From the NCBI RefSeq assembly GCF_000150275.1, contig NW_002060944.1, positions 4,289,080 to 4,353,079 on the forward strand: a DNA stretch of 64,000 bases, given 5' to 3'. Numbering within the stretch: the stretch's first letter is position 1; every line of letters starts with the position of its first letter. Below the pieces are notes generated by a model, which made no database searches, had not been told where the DNA came from, and saw nothing but the letters and a program-made list of their open reading frames with translations. A program made the translations under genes and the position numbers. The stretch is from Trichoplax adhaerens. Taxonomy: Eukaryota > Placozoa > Uniplacotomia > Trichoplacea > Trichoplacidae. Positions 1-12,715 of the stretch are shown piece after piece.

Positions 1-69
1 GTTTAGTAATGACTTATTTATATAATCTTAAGTAATACATATAAAACAGCAAAAATATTTGATAATTAC

Positions 70-3000
70 ATTTTCGGGATATCTCGCGACGGAGATACTC
101 GGCGGCGAATCCTTGGTTCTATTAGGTAAGCGCTGCCAAAGTTCTTCAGTGACAAACGGCATACATGGATGAAGTAGGCGAAGACCATGATCTAAACAAA
201 TGTATCTGCACAAGAATTAATGAGTTAAGCAAATAATAGGAGGGTATATTTCTACCAAAGACCTGAACTTCATTAAAAGCTTTATACATGAAGCATTCCA
301 GATCATTCGGTAATTTAATGATTTTGAATTAAGTGCGGTATTTAGAAATTTGACACTTAATATCAGATAGCAAATTGGAAAAGATGAAATGGTCTATTTT
401 TGGATACAGTACATTTCGAGCAATGTTTTGAGCTTCTTTGTTTGAATTCTGGAAAACTGGCTTCAAACATTCCTTGTAATGCCAAAACAGATTTTTTAAG
501 TAATGTCCTCATTAAAGATCTATTACATATTTATTTTATTACTTACAATGTAGACATCGCAAAGATCGTACCACCAAAAGTTATATATAGCCGTAGTCAT
601 ATCTTGAAATATGTACGTTTCAAAGCCCATATTGCAAACATCAGTGGCCATACTGAGTCGATTAAGGATCCATTGATCTATTAAGGATGCTTTCGTAAAG
701 TCCTGCAAATGACAAGGTGGTAGAATTTTAGACCGATATAATAACTCTTGACTGAATAGTCTATCGAATCAGCTTCTTATGTATTATATATACTTGAGTT
801 GAAGGGATAAAGTCATTTCCAATGACACTTAGAGCGAATTTCGTTGCATTCCAAATTTTATTGCAAAACTTCCGGTACCCCCAGGTACGTCCTACATCAA
901 GATTGATATCTCTACCTAATTCAGTTAAGAGAAAAAGAGTAAGCTTTGATTAAACAACAATCACTAAATTGACCGTTTTAATACCTTGGGAAGAATAAGC
1001 CAAAAGAGTAAATCTTAGAGCATCTGCACCACATTCTGGAATGCCTTGAGGGAAGTCTTCTTTCTAAATTTTTAGATTATTTGTTAAGCGCGGCAGTAAC
1101 GATCCGAGAAATACAGTACTTTGGAACTAGCTTGCGTAAACAATTTCTATTTCATTGATTACCTGGCCCTGTATAGCCTTAGCTATCTCCTTTTTATCCA
1201 AATTTGAATTTCTTAATTGTTCATGCAAATCCTTAAGATAGTTATTTCACGAGTTGCAGTTAATATATCGTACTATGCACTTTCTTCAGCAGTATGAAAG
1301 TATAAAATATATCTCGTTGTATATTAATCGTAACCTCTAAACCTATCCCTGAGATAACATCCAAAGGATCAATAATATTGCCTAGTGATTTGCTCATTTT
1401 TCTTCCATGTGCATCACGGACAATCGCATGCAAGTAAATCTATAAGCATGTATATTGATTATTTTCATGGAAGAATTCTCAATCTATTATATATACTAAT
1501 TACTTCTTTAAAAGGTACATCTCCCATTAGCTTCATTCCAAAGAATACCATTCTTGCAACCCAAAAGAAAAGTATATCATGCCCAGTTTCAAGAAGGCTA
1601 CCAGGATAAAATGTCTTAAGATCTAGAGTCTAATAATATGCACAAAGTTACTTTTACACAACAAGTACAGTAGTATATTATGCATAAATAATCTGATAAC
1701 AGCAAGTTTTAACCTCATTTGGCCAACCGAATATTGCAAATGGGAAAAGTGCAGCTGAAAACCATGTATCGAGTACGTCTTCATCTACAGTCAATTAGAA
1801 TAGTAATGTAAGTATCTGTGTAGAATAGGAAAGACTCAAATGCTAGGAAATAAGAAAAGGGACCTTGTTTAAGGGTGATCTTCTCTTTTGGACAGTTAAA
1901 ACGATTGACAGCTTTATTCATAGCTTCATCTTCATTGTGGGCACTAAAAAATTTAACACACATCGCACAATTTAAATATTACAAATTAATCAAACTTTGT
2001 AATAAATATCTTTAGTATTATCTGTATCATAAGTAAAACCTGATCCAAAAATGATTGTCAGCATCCTGTAGGCACATGACAGTAACAAATAAGAGCATAA
2101 TTAAGATAAATTACGCATTAATTTATGCAAATGATAATACTGCCTTACAGATCCATTTTTTACATCAGGATCATTAATAGTAACGAAATAAGCAGGAATT
2201 CTATGGCCCCACCACAATTGACGAGAAATACACCAGTCTCTACAAAATATTGTGTTTGAACTTATTTCTTAGCCCAGTTAAAGTGCAGAATAAACTTTTT
2301 TACCTAATATTATCAAGCCATTGAAACCATGTCTTTTCAAACATGTTTGGAATTATTTTTATTCTTCCGTCTCGAACAGCCTATTTTACAGTGATATTCA
2401 TCAGGTAATGCGTACTGTATAGTGCACACTCTACATCAGATATTCGATATTATTAATTTGTTATCGTTAACCTTAGCAGCATTTAAAGCCATATCATCAC
2501 ATTTGCAGTACCATTGAGGTTTTAGTAACGGTTCAATGATATCTTTGGAACGACTATCGACAACCAAATTAAATTAAAATTAAAGCTTGCATAATAAGTT
2601 ATATCACAGCAATACCATTACGTTATGTTAACTAAAATCATACAAACATGGATTATTTATTTGATCTTTTCACGAGCGCATGAATATCGAGGTACCTGCA
2701 AATAGGGACGACCATAGGATTTTCCTTTGTTTCTATATAAAGACCTTTTTCTTTTAGAGCTTCGAGTACCGCTTTACGGGCGTCAAATCGCTTCATTCCC
2801 TACAATGGATTATAAAAGTAAGAAATTATTGATGTGACAAGTAGATAGCTATTAAGCAGAAATGCACAGAGATGATATCAGTACCTTGAATTGCGGGCAA
2901 GCATCCGTTATCATTCCATTTTCATCGATCGTCTCAATAAATGGTAGATTATGACGCTTTCCACACTCATAATCATTCTGGTCATGAGCAGGAGTAATTT

Positions 3001-6000
3001 TAACGGCTCCTGTGAGGATTAATTTAATGAGAATTTGTGAATACTAGTATTCCTTGTTATATAAAAGATCTATTACACTTGCTTACCTGTACCAAATGAC
3101 ATTTCTACAAAATCATCAAAAACGATGGGCATTCGTCTATCAGCAAATGGATGCAAAACGTACTTTCCTCGGAGGTGCTATTTCATGCAATTCGATTTTA
3201 TTAATATAAGTATACTAATCATATAATTAAAGATAGCTAATATTCTGCATGCACTTTTATTAGCTTACACTGTAACGCTCATCTTTGGGATGAACTGCAA
3301 CTGCAGTATCCCCAAGCATAGTTTCAATACGCGTCGTTGCAACGATCAGTCGTTCATCTAGTGATATATAATTCGAACGTTACTCTGTAATCAATAGTCC
3401 AATTTTATCTACTAAATTATTGAAATTACCAGAATCCTCGACTGGATAAGCAAACAATACTAAAACACCAAATTCTACTTTTTCATCGTATCCTGGAACA
3501 CTTAGTAAAGTACGACCCGTTAGTTCTCTCTTATCAACCTGCAAGTGGGCACATGAAAGTAAACAGGGAAAGATTATAACTTACTGCGTTATATCATATT
3601 GGTTACAAAGGTTGTAGTCAGTATATAAATCCAATTTATAAATTAATGTAGATATTACACTCTACCTCTATATCAGCGATCGCAGAGCGCAAGATACACG
3701 ACCAGTTTACTAATCTTAGGTTCCTATAAATTACTCCTTCATCATGAAGGCGTATGAATGCTTCCTTAACAGCCCTGCAGCAATTCTGAATATAGAACAA
3801 TAATAATTACGAAAATTACCATACTCACTAATATTATAGACGAAGTTATTTAACTTTTAAATTAAGTATAGTTTTATTAATTGCTAATTAGGATAATCTT
3901 AACAGTAGTAGCTTACATCATCCATTGAAAAGAATGCTCTATCCCAGTCAGCAGAAGCAGCTAGACATTTTATTTGTTCATAGATTCTTCCTCCCTTTCT
4001 GTTTACGATAATAGATAAGTCTTACTTAAATAGTGCAACCGTAATACAGAAGAAATACATAGAGCATAGCTAATAAATATGATTGGGATTTAATAACTAA
4101 GTGAAAGATATTCGAATTGATCGCAAAATTAAAAACCCGGAGTGTCTTTTAATAGATACTTACTCATGTTTATATTTCCAGACTTCTTCCAGAAATTTTT
4201 CTCTTCCAATGTCATGTCTTGTAAGTTTACGTTCACGCCATAATTTTTTTTCCACTACGACCTGCGGTATTAATTTCTTATGTTAGTAATACAATTGATA
4301 ACTTCCTTAACGATTGCTAATCGATATATCGCTTATACAAACAAGCCAAGCGAATAGATTGGGTACACTTATCAGAAACTAGTAATTATTCTAGCAATAT
4401 CTGTACATTATTATAACTCATTTTTTTTGTAGTTATACATACGTACTTGTGTAGCTATGCCGGCATGATCACATCCTGGATTCCAGAGAGTTCTTTGACC
4501 TTTCATCCTACGCCTATTACATTCAGTTCAATCGTAAATTTAATTTGACAATCAAGTCATTACGGGGTTTCGGAAATTTTTTAAGTACAAATTACCATCT
4601 TGTTATACAGTCTTCAACTGAGCACATTAGCGCATGGCCCAGATGTAGAGAACCAGTAACGTTCGGTGGAGGTATACAGATCATAAAATTTCCCCCAGGA
4701 ACAGGAGTCGATACATCTCCCTACACAACAGTCGATAATCCTCCTTAAATAACTGTATTTTTCATTACGCTTGCAAAGATATCGTATAGCAGTTTGCAGT
4801 TGCTCATATTACAATTTTTAACTTACAGTATAATACTCCGGCTTGAAAAAGCCCTAGAATGGACAATAATAATCGTTAAGATCAAATAGGGTATCTTGAA
4901 ATGACAATCTCAACATAGGCAATCCAATGCAGTATATTTTACCTCCTTCATCCACCATGTATACCATGCGGCTTCTACATAAGCTGGGCTGTAACTATCT
5001 GGGAGAGATCTAGTGATATCTATGCGGGGTAGTTTTATTAAGAAGTATTATTAAAGTATTAACGATAGCTCAGTCATGAAATGCGATGGCGTTTCATTTC
5101 GACATTTGCTATCAAATCTATTTCGATACAAGTATCTAAACCATCATTGCAGCTACTATAGGTATTTATATCTCTCCTTTTTAGTGCATTACGATGAAAC
5201 TATATAAGTTTACAAAATGGTCTAAGTAGACGCTATCATGATAATTGTAATCATTGCATAATACCTTTCTTTTCGCCTGGTTTAGTATCAATATCGTAAG
5301 AAATTTTAGTAACTTCTCTCTTCTTAGTAGGCTTTGCAGTATTCTTTAGCGCATTGGTTCATAGATGACATAAAACATTATAAATTATGTAATTAGAGTA
5401 TGAATTAAACGTGAGCAAAAGCCTTAGGCCTTGGTTTGGAGTAATATTTCAAGTGCCATAAGATAATGTATCCATAGATGAGTTAAGCTGTATACGCTCA
5501 TATCACAAAACGAATGAAATACTCTCCACTTACAACGTATCCTACTCCAAATTATGTATATTATTTTAGTCGCAATTATAATACTGTATAATAGATGGAT
5601 TACATTATAAGTTCGTTTGAATGACATGATGCAATACGACGTCAACATATCTTACTCCTTGTATACTGTTTTAGTGCGCAATAATCATAGATGATTTACT
5701 GTATATTACAAGCTGGTATATTATTTTAGTGCGTAGTTATGATGGAGAATTACTTTGTACAGTATTATAAGCTCGTTTGAATGACATGATACAAAACGAC
5801 GTCAACATATCTTAATCCATGTATATTGTTTTAGTACGCAATAATCATAGATGATTTACTGTATATTATAAGCTGGTATATTATTTTAGTGTGTAGTTAT
5901 GATAGAAGAATTACTTTGTACAGTATTATAAGCTCGTTTGAATGACATGATGCAACACGACGTCATTCACAAGCGACTACGTGGTTTTTCCGCGTTGAGA

Positions 6001-6468
6001 TTCAATTGGTAAATATTATATGTCTGTTTTAAGATATCTTGAACTCTATAGAATGATAGCATAAGCAAGGATGCAAGGGTAAAAACAGCTCATTGATTGA
6101 CTAATTCAGAAATTGATGTGCAACCGTCCATGAAAATAGTTGCCATTTATGTTATAGTAAAGTGCAGAACAGTATTCACTCAAGTCCGTAGAATCGATTG
6201 GTGTAATAGGGAATTTTCTATTCTAGCTTATTCGTATTCTAGCAGAATACCGTACAGTTCATTTTTTTTTTACCTTGCTATCGCCTCCCTGCTTCGTTGC
6301 AGCTTGTTGCTTCCCCTGCTTCTTAGCAAATTTTTCTAATTTAGCTTTTCTTTTGGCTTCCTTTTCTGCTTCCTTTTTTAACTGTGCAGCGGATTTTTCT
6401 TTCTTGCCAGTAGTGTCTGCAGCACCTGGTTTAGTGCCACTAGAGTTAGGGCTAGTTTCTGGCTCCAT
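70..6468 (-). CDS. VARS: Valyl-tRNA synthetase, cytosolic type (5' part; 3' end off the left edge)
   Basis: This class I aminoacyl-tRNA synthetase charges tRNA-Val with valine in the cytosol. The start is the ATG ending at 6468, which opens a lysine/alanine-rich basic N-terminal extension ([20 protein letters not shown]) typical of eukaryotic ValRS. Exons I could place are 6274-6468, 5265-5343, 4943-5019, 4827-4853 (only 27 nt), 4596-4720, 547-702, 408-472 and 70-205. Many short exons lie between 4596 and 702. The HIGH signature is HLGH, after [10 protein letters not shown], near 4634-4645. The second signature, KMSKS, reads GRKMSKSLG near 1384-1409. [16 protein letters not shown] is encoded near 1720-1780. 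The last visible exon carries the anticodon-binding motif [20 protein letters not shown]. The C-terminal end of the protein lies beyond base 1. Phases agree across the first five exons. The gene is divergent from PIN1. Family assignment is firm; the middle exon borders were not all resolved. Confidence 0.95.
5550..5965. repeat. Tandem repeat, ~160-bp unit, about 2.6 copies
   Basis: The word TCGTTTGAATGACATGAT recurs at about 5613, 5773 and 5934, giving periods of 160 and 161 bp. The units diverge by a few percent. Each unit also contains TATATTATTTTAGTGCG-like and GTATTATAAGCTCG-like segments. The first copy is partial. The repeat sits inside the first VARS intron (5344-6273). Confidence 0.85.
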
Positions 6469-7056
6469 TCAATATCAACAACACCGCAGTAAGATCTTGG
6501 ATAAAAATACGCTAGACCAATTTAGATATTAGTATCCTGTGATATTTTAGACCTAGAAATGTCTTTGAAATCAAATTGTTGCTGAACAATTTCACTGAGA
6601 CTAAGCTTGAAGTTCGTCGTCACCTTGGTATGTGACTCTCCTTCGGTCTCCTTGACTCCTCTCCTCGTCTTAGTGTAAGAACACTTGGTAGTCCTTTTAA
6701 TGCCTGCGATTTATACAGTACCGTACCGTGCCGTACCGTACAGTACAGTACTGTGTTACAGTACATTTTTACAGTGCATCGTACTGTAAACGAAAGGCCT
6801 TAGAATGACCGTGCGAGGTATGACAGCAACGTTAAATGCATGGACTACGAACAATACCCAGTCGTCTATAGTGTATAGTAATACGTTTTAGTGATGCCGT
6901 GGAGTAAAATAGACAGAGGGTAGACTGCATGCATGGACTACACCCCTTCAACACCGTACGGCGGAGTGACCATCACTAAAAAGTAATTACACCATTCTCG
7001 CCATTCTGCAGTCTGTGCACTGGATCTCTAGCGTTGGCAATTGCAACGGATAAAAA
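6469..7056. promoter_or_regulatory. Shared divergent promoter region of VARS and PIN1, with GTAC-palindrome array
   Basis: These 588 bp separate the VARS start codon (minus strand) from the PIN1 start codon (plus strand), so both 5' UTRs and promoters must lie here. At about 6717-6790 there is a dense run of CAGTACCGTACC-like and ACAGTACAGTACTGT words, many self-complementary. The same word family recurs upstream of LRSAM1, FLOT1 and NUP214. No TATA box was identified with confidence. Its function is inferred from position only. Confidence 0.55.
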
Positions 7057-8177
7057 ATGTCGGATCAAAACTCACTGCCAGAAGGCTGGATAACCCGAGA
7101 ATCACGCAGCACCGGCAAAATATATTACTATAATACTTTAACCAATCAAAGTCAATGGGAACCACCAACGGATGCATCGGAAGACAAGGTTCGTGCCTCA
7201 CATCTGCTAGTAAAACATAACGAATCTCGCAGGCCTTCATCATGGCGTCAAAATGAAATTACTCGCTCCAAAGATGATGCATTAAAATTGATACAGGGTA
7301 AATTTGATTTCAACTAGCCTACAATTATTGCAATCACTTCTTTAGGCTGTAAAAGTAGAATCAATGACTAGACTAATGCGCTTGATCCTAAAATGATTGT
7401 TGATTCTACGCTAGAGTATTGCTGTCTTGTGACAGTTGGCCAAATATAGTACAGTAGTATTGAACATTCTGTACTACAATATTGTTGTAGAGTACCGAAA
7501 GAAAATCGTAGGCGGTGAGATTACCTTAGGTCAATTGGCGCTCGAAATGAGTGATTGTAGCAGTGCAAGGAAAGAAGGCGATTTAGGATTCTTTGGTCGA
7601 GGTCAGATGCAAAGTAAGTCCCAATATTTCACACTATATTGAAATCGTATTAAAAGATTCATTTTCAATCGGATAACTTTTTCTTTTCTTTTACCCGTAT
7701 GATACGATAGAGCCATTCGAGGATGCAACGTAAGTATGCGAGTATTTCGTGCAGTATAGCAGTAAATACTGTTTATCAGTTCAATAATGTAATCCCATAC
7801 AATTCTTGCATATTGTACAGTATTTGCACTCATAGCATTTAGATTCTTTCTTTATCCACCTACAGACATAGAGTGCGGTAGCGCAAAGCTCATGCACTAC
7901 AGTGATGCCATCAAAGTCTTCTCAATTTTATTAGTTGACCGTTTTCACTCGCACTCCCCTTGATGGGAAAGCCTAGACTAGACTACTGCTTCATTTTTAG
8001 TATTGAATTTCACTAATCAAACTTGATGCAATGAAATAGACTTGATCTCACAGACTGAAGCGCTTACTCATAGATGTTTTTTCTCGTCCTATGTTTAGGT
8101 ACGCTTTGCAGATTGGAGAATTGAGTGAACCAGTTTTTACTGACTCCGGTATCCATATCATTCTAAGAACGGGATAA
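7057..8177 (+). CDS. PIN1: Peptidyl-prolyl cis-trans isomerase Pin1
   Basis: Pin1 is the nuclear parvulin isomerase that twists phospho-Ser/Thr-Pro bonds in cell-cycle and transcription proteins. Four exons join in frame: 7057-7297, 7491-7613, 7711-7729 and 8099-8177, giving 153 residues (human about 163). The N-terminal WW domain (residues about 6-39) starts LPEGWITRE and ends SQWEPP. The parvulin domain follows. It keeps the first active-site histidine in ASHLLVKH, the phosphate-binding basic cluster around ESRRPSSWR, the catalytic cysteine in MSDCSSAR, and the second histidine in [11 protein letters not shown] near the C-terminus. Exon 3 is a 19-nt micro-exon encoding the core of KPFEDAT; without it the frame is lost. 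The start follows GGATAAAA and is the first ATG of the WW exon. The linker between WW and PPIase is short. Confidence 0.97.
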
Positions 8178-9784
8178 GGCCTCTTTTGCAATATTTGCCA
8201 GCCTAGTTATAATATGGTATTGCGATATTTTCTATGAAATATTGTGCAGTAACCTCATGCGAAGCTATGGTCATTTGTAGAGATTTTAGAGTACAGCATG
8301 TGCTTTCAGCAATAAATGTAGCTAGTGTATGATCTTACTAACAGCTTATGAATGACCAAGTCTCAGCGAGTCATTTCGAACGCTGTTGTAGCAATAAATG
8401 CCGGAGTGCATCAACAGTGATCGTGCTTGATTTTGAGTGGACGCTCTTTGTATGTACATTTATGATGCTAGCACTGATGTGCAAGATTACATTTTTATAC
8501 AGCTAATAACTTGATATTGTTATGACTCCGTTTTGGAAAAACTTTTTTAACACACTGAACCCGGTTTTCATTTAGCAAATATACCTGGTTATACCCACTT
8601 TCGAATGTGGCCGAATTGGAAACCATCATAACATATCATTGTTTCTGAGTTTATAAATTTTTAGTACACGAATGAATTACTTTGCATAGTAGTCAATTTT
8701 CCCTAAATGCTACATGCTCGCTGATAGTAAAACGTAGTGCTACAATATCTTGATTAAATTTGCTTACCGTTGTTATCAGTGAAATGAATTCAACTTTGTC
8801 ATAATTGAAGTCCTTGCTCACTAAGTCTAAGAGTAGCATATTTATTTATAAAATTAATTACTGTCCTCTGGTATGAAAATATTGTTACAATAAAGTTTTG
8901 ATTATATCTTCACAAGCGATGCTTCATTATTTTTTGTATTCAAGTTAAAAATTAAGATCGAAAAGGGCATTAAGTATATCAAGGCACTTTTTGCGCTGTC
9001 AACATGCTATCTTCTGATTTTCAGCAATTTTTGGACAAGGTCATACCGGAAAGATCATTATACCATGGATCTTTCATGATTTCTTAACAGTAGATTAGCA
9101 TTTTCATAATTATACAGATGCTAATTTAGTAGACTGTCATATTATTGCATAAAACGAGCGCATATCCAGTAATTCAGTTGGACATTATCGTTGATCCAGT
9201 CGAAGCTAAATGCATTAGCTTGTAGATCTTGTAAAGGTATACGCAGACATTAACAACATGGTTGCAATCGTTTTAGAGATTACGATCTTACGTGTTTGCT
9301 TTCAATTGTCGAGACGAATCAAATTATTGACATTTTAGGTACGTAAATAAATGCAATTCTAGAATGTAACTGATAGTGACATACTGTATACTACTTTAAA
9401 CGAATAGACGCAAAGTATGGCGTAACTACAGTACAGTAAAGCAGGGAGGGGTATTTTAAACCTGGTGATTGTATTAACATTAAAGACGCAATAAAGTGTC
9501 AATTAATTACATAATTTACGATTTAATAGATTATTTTCCGTCTTTCATTTATAGCAACTATATTAGTTGCACGAAATACAGTATATGGTATATACGAAAT
9601 GAATAAAACATTAAAAATTCTAGATGTTTACTGAAAACATATGATAGCCGGAATATGTGGCATCGCCGCCCCTTATCTCAGCTGTGATAATAATTTACAT
9701 TTTCATTATATTACATAAACTAGCTCGCACTTTATAGACTTTTCATTACAAATTGATCCAAAGTCAGGTTATCAATAACTTGAG
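8178..9784. other. Convergent intergenic region between PIN1 and POLE3
   Basis: This 1.6-kb AT-rich stretch must hold the 3' UTRs of PIN1 and, on the other strand, POLE3. An AATAAA at 8889-8894 on the plus strand is a possible PIN1 polyadenylation signal, although it is about 700 bp past the stop. I found no open frame, RNA gene or repeat. Only one isolated ACAGTACAGT word (near 9428) occurs, with no dense GTAC array. Confidence 0.5.
8889..8894 (+). terminator. Possible PIN1 polyadenylation signal AATAAA
   Basis: A canonical AATAAA hexamer lies about 710 bp downstream of the PIN1 stop, followed by a T-rich stretch. It is weak evidence alone in AT-rich DNA. Confidence 0.3.
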
Positions 9785-11594
9785 TTATTCGTCTTCAGTA
9801 CTGTTTTCCTTTAATTCGGTATCTTCTTCAACACTGTTCTCTTTTACGCTGGTTTCTTCAATATTTTCATCTACGTCGTCTTCCTCCTCTTCCTCTTCCT
9901 CTTCATCATCATCATCATCATCATCGTCATCATCATCATCATCATTATCATTATCATCGTCATCATCATCATTATTATCATTATTATCATCATCCTCATC
10001 AGCTTCCTTTTCGTCTAAGATGAAGATATTTAACCATATTCGTAAGATCAGGTAATGATAATTAATCAGAATTCGAAGTTGATAGCTAATATACTGTATT
10101 AAGTAGGCTGTGAATTAACCTTGGTCCTCTGCTTTTGATATCTCTTTCATACGCTTTTTATCCGCAGCCGCCTCCTTTTTCCCTTTCTGCTCCTTTCTGA
10201 AAACTTTAGTTATGTAGAAACTTAGCACATTGCTTGTTCATTTTAATATTGTCAGTATTTAGTAACACGAATACTTTTTCAAAATTTGTATGTGCTTATT
10301 CAGTCCGACCTTCAAATGCAAGCTATCATAACAAGAACTTATCAAGATGCGTCTTTATTTCTAACCTTCTAGATATTCTCTCAATTTAGGAATAAACTCT
10401 TCAAATTCCATGTCTTCCAGAGCTGCGAAGATATCAGGAGCCCCAAGGGTCTTTCGCTTGGCTTTTAAAGCAAAGTTATTCGCACTATCGGTAGAGTCAT
10501 TCGTTAAGGGTAGGTAACCCGATGAACTCACATTACAATAACGATATCAATACCGACAAAGAGCAACTTCATCCTGATATTTCATAAACGATTTTGACTT
10601 AATAACTCGCTCATCAGCTATATTAATACTAAGCATATTGAACTAAACATAGGAACAAAAATCTATCAAGTTTGTTTGATATCGGTGATATTCTTGACAT
10701 GTAAATTTACTGTGTAATAGATCTAGATTCTTTTCCTTTACATTACCGCAATTATGTCGAAAAGCTAGCACAGGCAAGTTTATACCGTACATCGAAATTA
10801 TGGTGTAGTCACAACGTTATTGTATCTGCTAGTGATACTTTACTACCGTAAGTCCTAAGTCCAGATACAATTACCATATCCAGTATAGGCACTCACTTCA
10901 TCAAGTGAAATATACATCAATTCCAGGTTTACCTTTGTATCTAGTTTATCTACTAATGCAGTAACGGTAGCAGATTTACAAACAACACTGAACGACTCTA
11001 TTCTACAGAATAGATAGATTTACTAAGGAAATAATTAATTTGCGCTTCATGACAAACTAAAACTATGCATTAAAACGAATGGAGTACAATAGTTCAGTAA
11101 TAACGTACAATATCATCAGCATCAATACAAATCTGTGACGTTCATATTTGGATTTATGCAAGGATACCATGATGTTGCATATAATATAAAAATGCTTGCC
11201 GCTTTGGAGACAGAAATACGTGCTTCTTTGGAGACATTAACACCATCCGGTAACTGTAAAGAGGAGGAAAGATATTCCATTTTCAAGATGAGCATAATCC
11301 ATTACGATTACTCCCTTCTATAAACATAGATACTGAATAAACTGCAGGTGATAAGTGACATTTCATTCACCCTTTCATGGCAGAGCAAATTGAGCTATAC
11401 TGTATATCATTTAGAAGATTTCATGGATAGCTGTAATGTATTACAGTATATACTGCATGTGTAGTTTTATCTTCCAAGTACAGCCATACCAAAAAGTACT
11501 TCTCTATCATATGGTCAGTAAAGCTTACCGAATCTTTGATAATTCGAGTTATGACTGCAATAGGTAAATTCAGGTCTTCCGGACGCTCTACCAT
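9785..11594 (-). CDS. POLE3: DNA polymerase epsilon subunit 3 / CHRAC histone-fold protein
   Basis: POLE3 is a small histone-fold protein that pairs with POLE4 in DNA polymerase epsilon and with CHRAC1 in the CHRAC chromatin remodeller; it acts in the nucleus. Five exons join in frame: 11529-11594, 11168-11253, 10366-10484, 10120-10203 and 9785-10014, totalling 194 residues. The start [20 protein letters not shown] is the family's N-terminus. It is followed by [39 protein letters not shown] and [16 protein letters not shown], which together form the histone fold (about residues 8-95). The next exon, [18 protein letters not shown], matches the basic segment after the fold. The last exon is an extended Asp/Glu/Asn tail made of GAT/GAC/GAA codons, longer than the human acidic tail. 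Choosing the acceptor at 10204 rather than the nearer CAG keeps the frame and the VFRKEQ match. Confidence 0.95.
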
Positions 11595-12589
11595 GTTTTC
11601 TGATTTTTATAAAGCTAAAGGACAAAAGAATACAGTAAAATAAGTAAGATTTGACCAACCATAGGGTTTAATCATGCCATGTTTGATATTCTACTTGTAG
11701 AATTCAATTGTTGCAACAGTTAGGTAGGTAAGTCCCTCATACTGTACTGCATAGGTATATTAGAAGCGTAGGCAACTTGAACTTTACTGTACAATGCACC
11801 TAACTATCTACTGCATGTCCAATATCCATTGTACACTCAATGCAAAACCATAGAAAGATTACGGACATATTTATGGCCTCCAATTCAAACACCTTTGAAG
11901 CACAGTAGTGTGCTTTGACTTTATGGCAACCTATGGAAAGAAACTACTGTAGGTATTGAGTACTATCAGTACAAAAGTAGAACGAAGTATGGAAGGTTTC
12001 TTTGAAGAAATGAGTCCATGCCCTGTCCTAGCGATATTGCACCATTGAAGAAAGTTTACCAAGGCAAATTGCATGATATGGGTTGTATTTTTTAGGGCTA
12101 CAATACTACTACATTGAAGAGCTACGGTGGTGCAAATTGCAGGCATAGAACTGTACTGTATCTATCCAGGAACTTTATCCCTACTAGAACCATCATTGGA
12201 GATTGACTGTAACATGGGCTACTAGAAAGGTTTTAGGAAGGCCCTAAACTGTCATCACTACCAACAGTAAAATAAACTGATTGAATGATAACAAATGATT
12301 ATTATTTTGAACTCTAGTTTACAATCGAAATTTCCATGATTTAAAGATATTCTAGGAATAAAATGAGAACAAACTTTGAAAGTAAGTCTTAAAATAGCAA
12401 TGTTGAATGCTTTATACCGTCAAATAACGCGAGAAAGGTTCCACTTGATGCCTTGATAGCGACCACTTTAGCCTAAGTTCACCGTGTAAGCTGAGATTTT
12501 ACGCGCGCTCTTTATGAAATGAGCATGTCGGATGCGGTGGTCTTGGACTACAGTACTGCAGTTGATACTGTATCAGTGGACTACAATAC

Positions 12590-12715
12590 GATGCACTGTA
12601 ATTTGTACTGTAGTGTATTGTACAGTGTACTGTACTGTACACTGTACTGTATTACCGTGCAGTACTAAAAACTTGCGGCCTTTGTTGTTTGCATCATACC
12701 GTACAGTACCGTATC
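12590..12715. promoter_or_regulatory. GTAC-palindrome array (POLE3/CSNK2B interval)
   Basis: This is a dense series of TGTACTGTAC, ACAGTGTAC and TACACTGTAC words on both strands, ending near ACCGTACAGTACCGT. It lies about 1.0 kb upstream of POLE3 and 1.8 kb upstream of CSNK2B. Sequence class and placement match the arrays at 6.7, 25.3, 29.3 and 39.7 kb. A regulatory role is inferred from that shared placement. Confidence 0.45.

Noticed and set aside
400-684. Plus-strand 94-codon frame near the left edge
   Set aside because: It overlaps two VARS exons (408-472, 547-702) on the opposite strand that match ValRS motifs; the plus frame resembles nothing.
6717-6790. GTAC arrays read as a CRISPR-like repeat or transposon end
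   Set aside because: There are no spacers of constant length and no transposase frame, and the words vary from copy to copy. Position at gene starts fits a regulatory or microsatellite origin better.
9753-10055. Plus-strand poly-Ser frame of 100 codons
   Set aside because: It is the exact antisense of the GAT/GAA repeat exon of POLE3, whose frame and splice sites are well supported.
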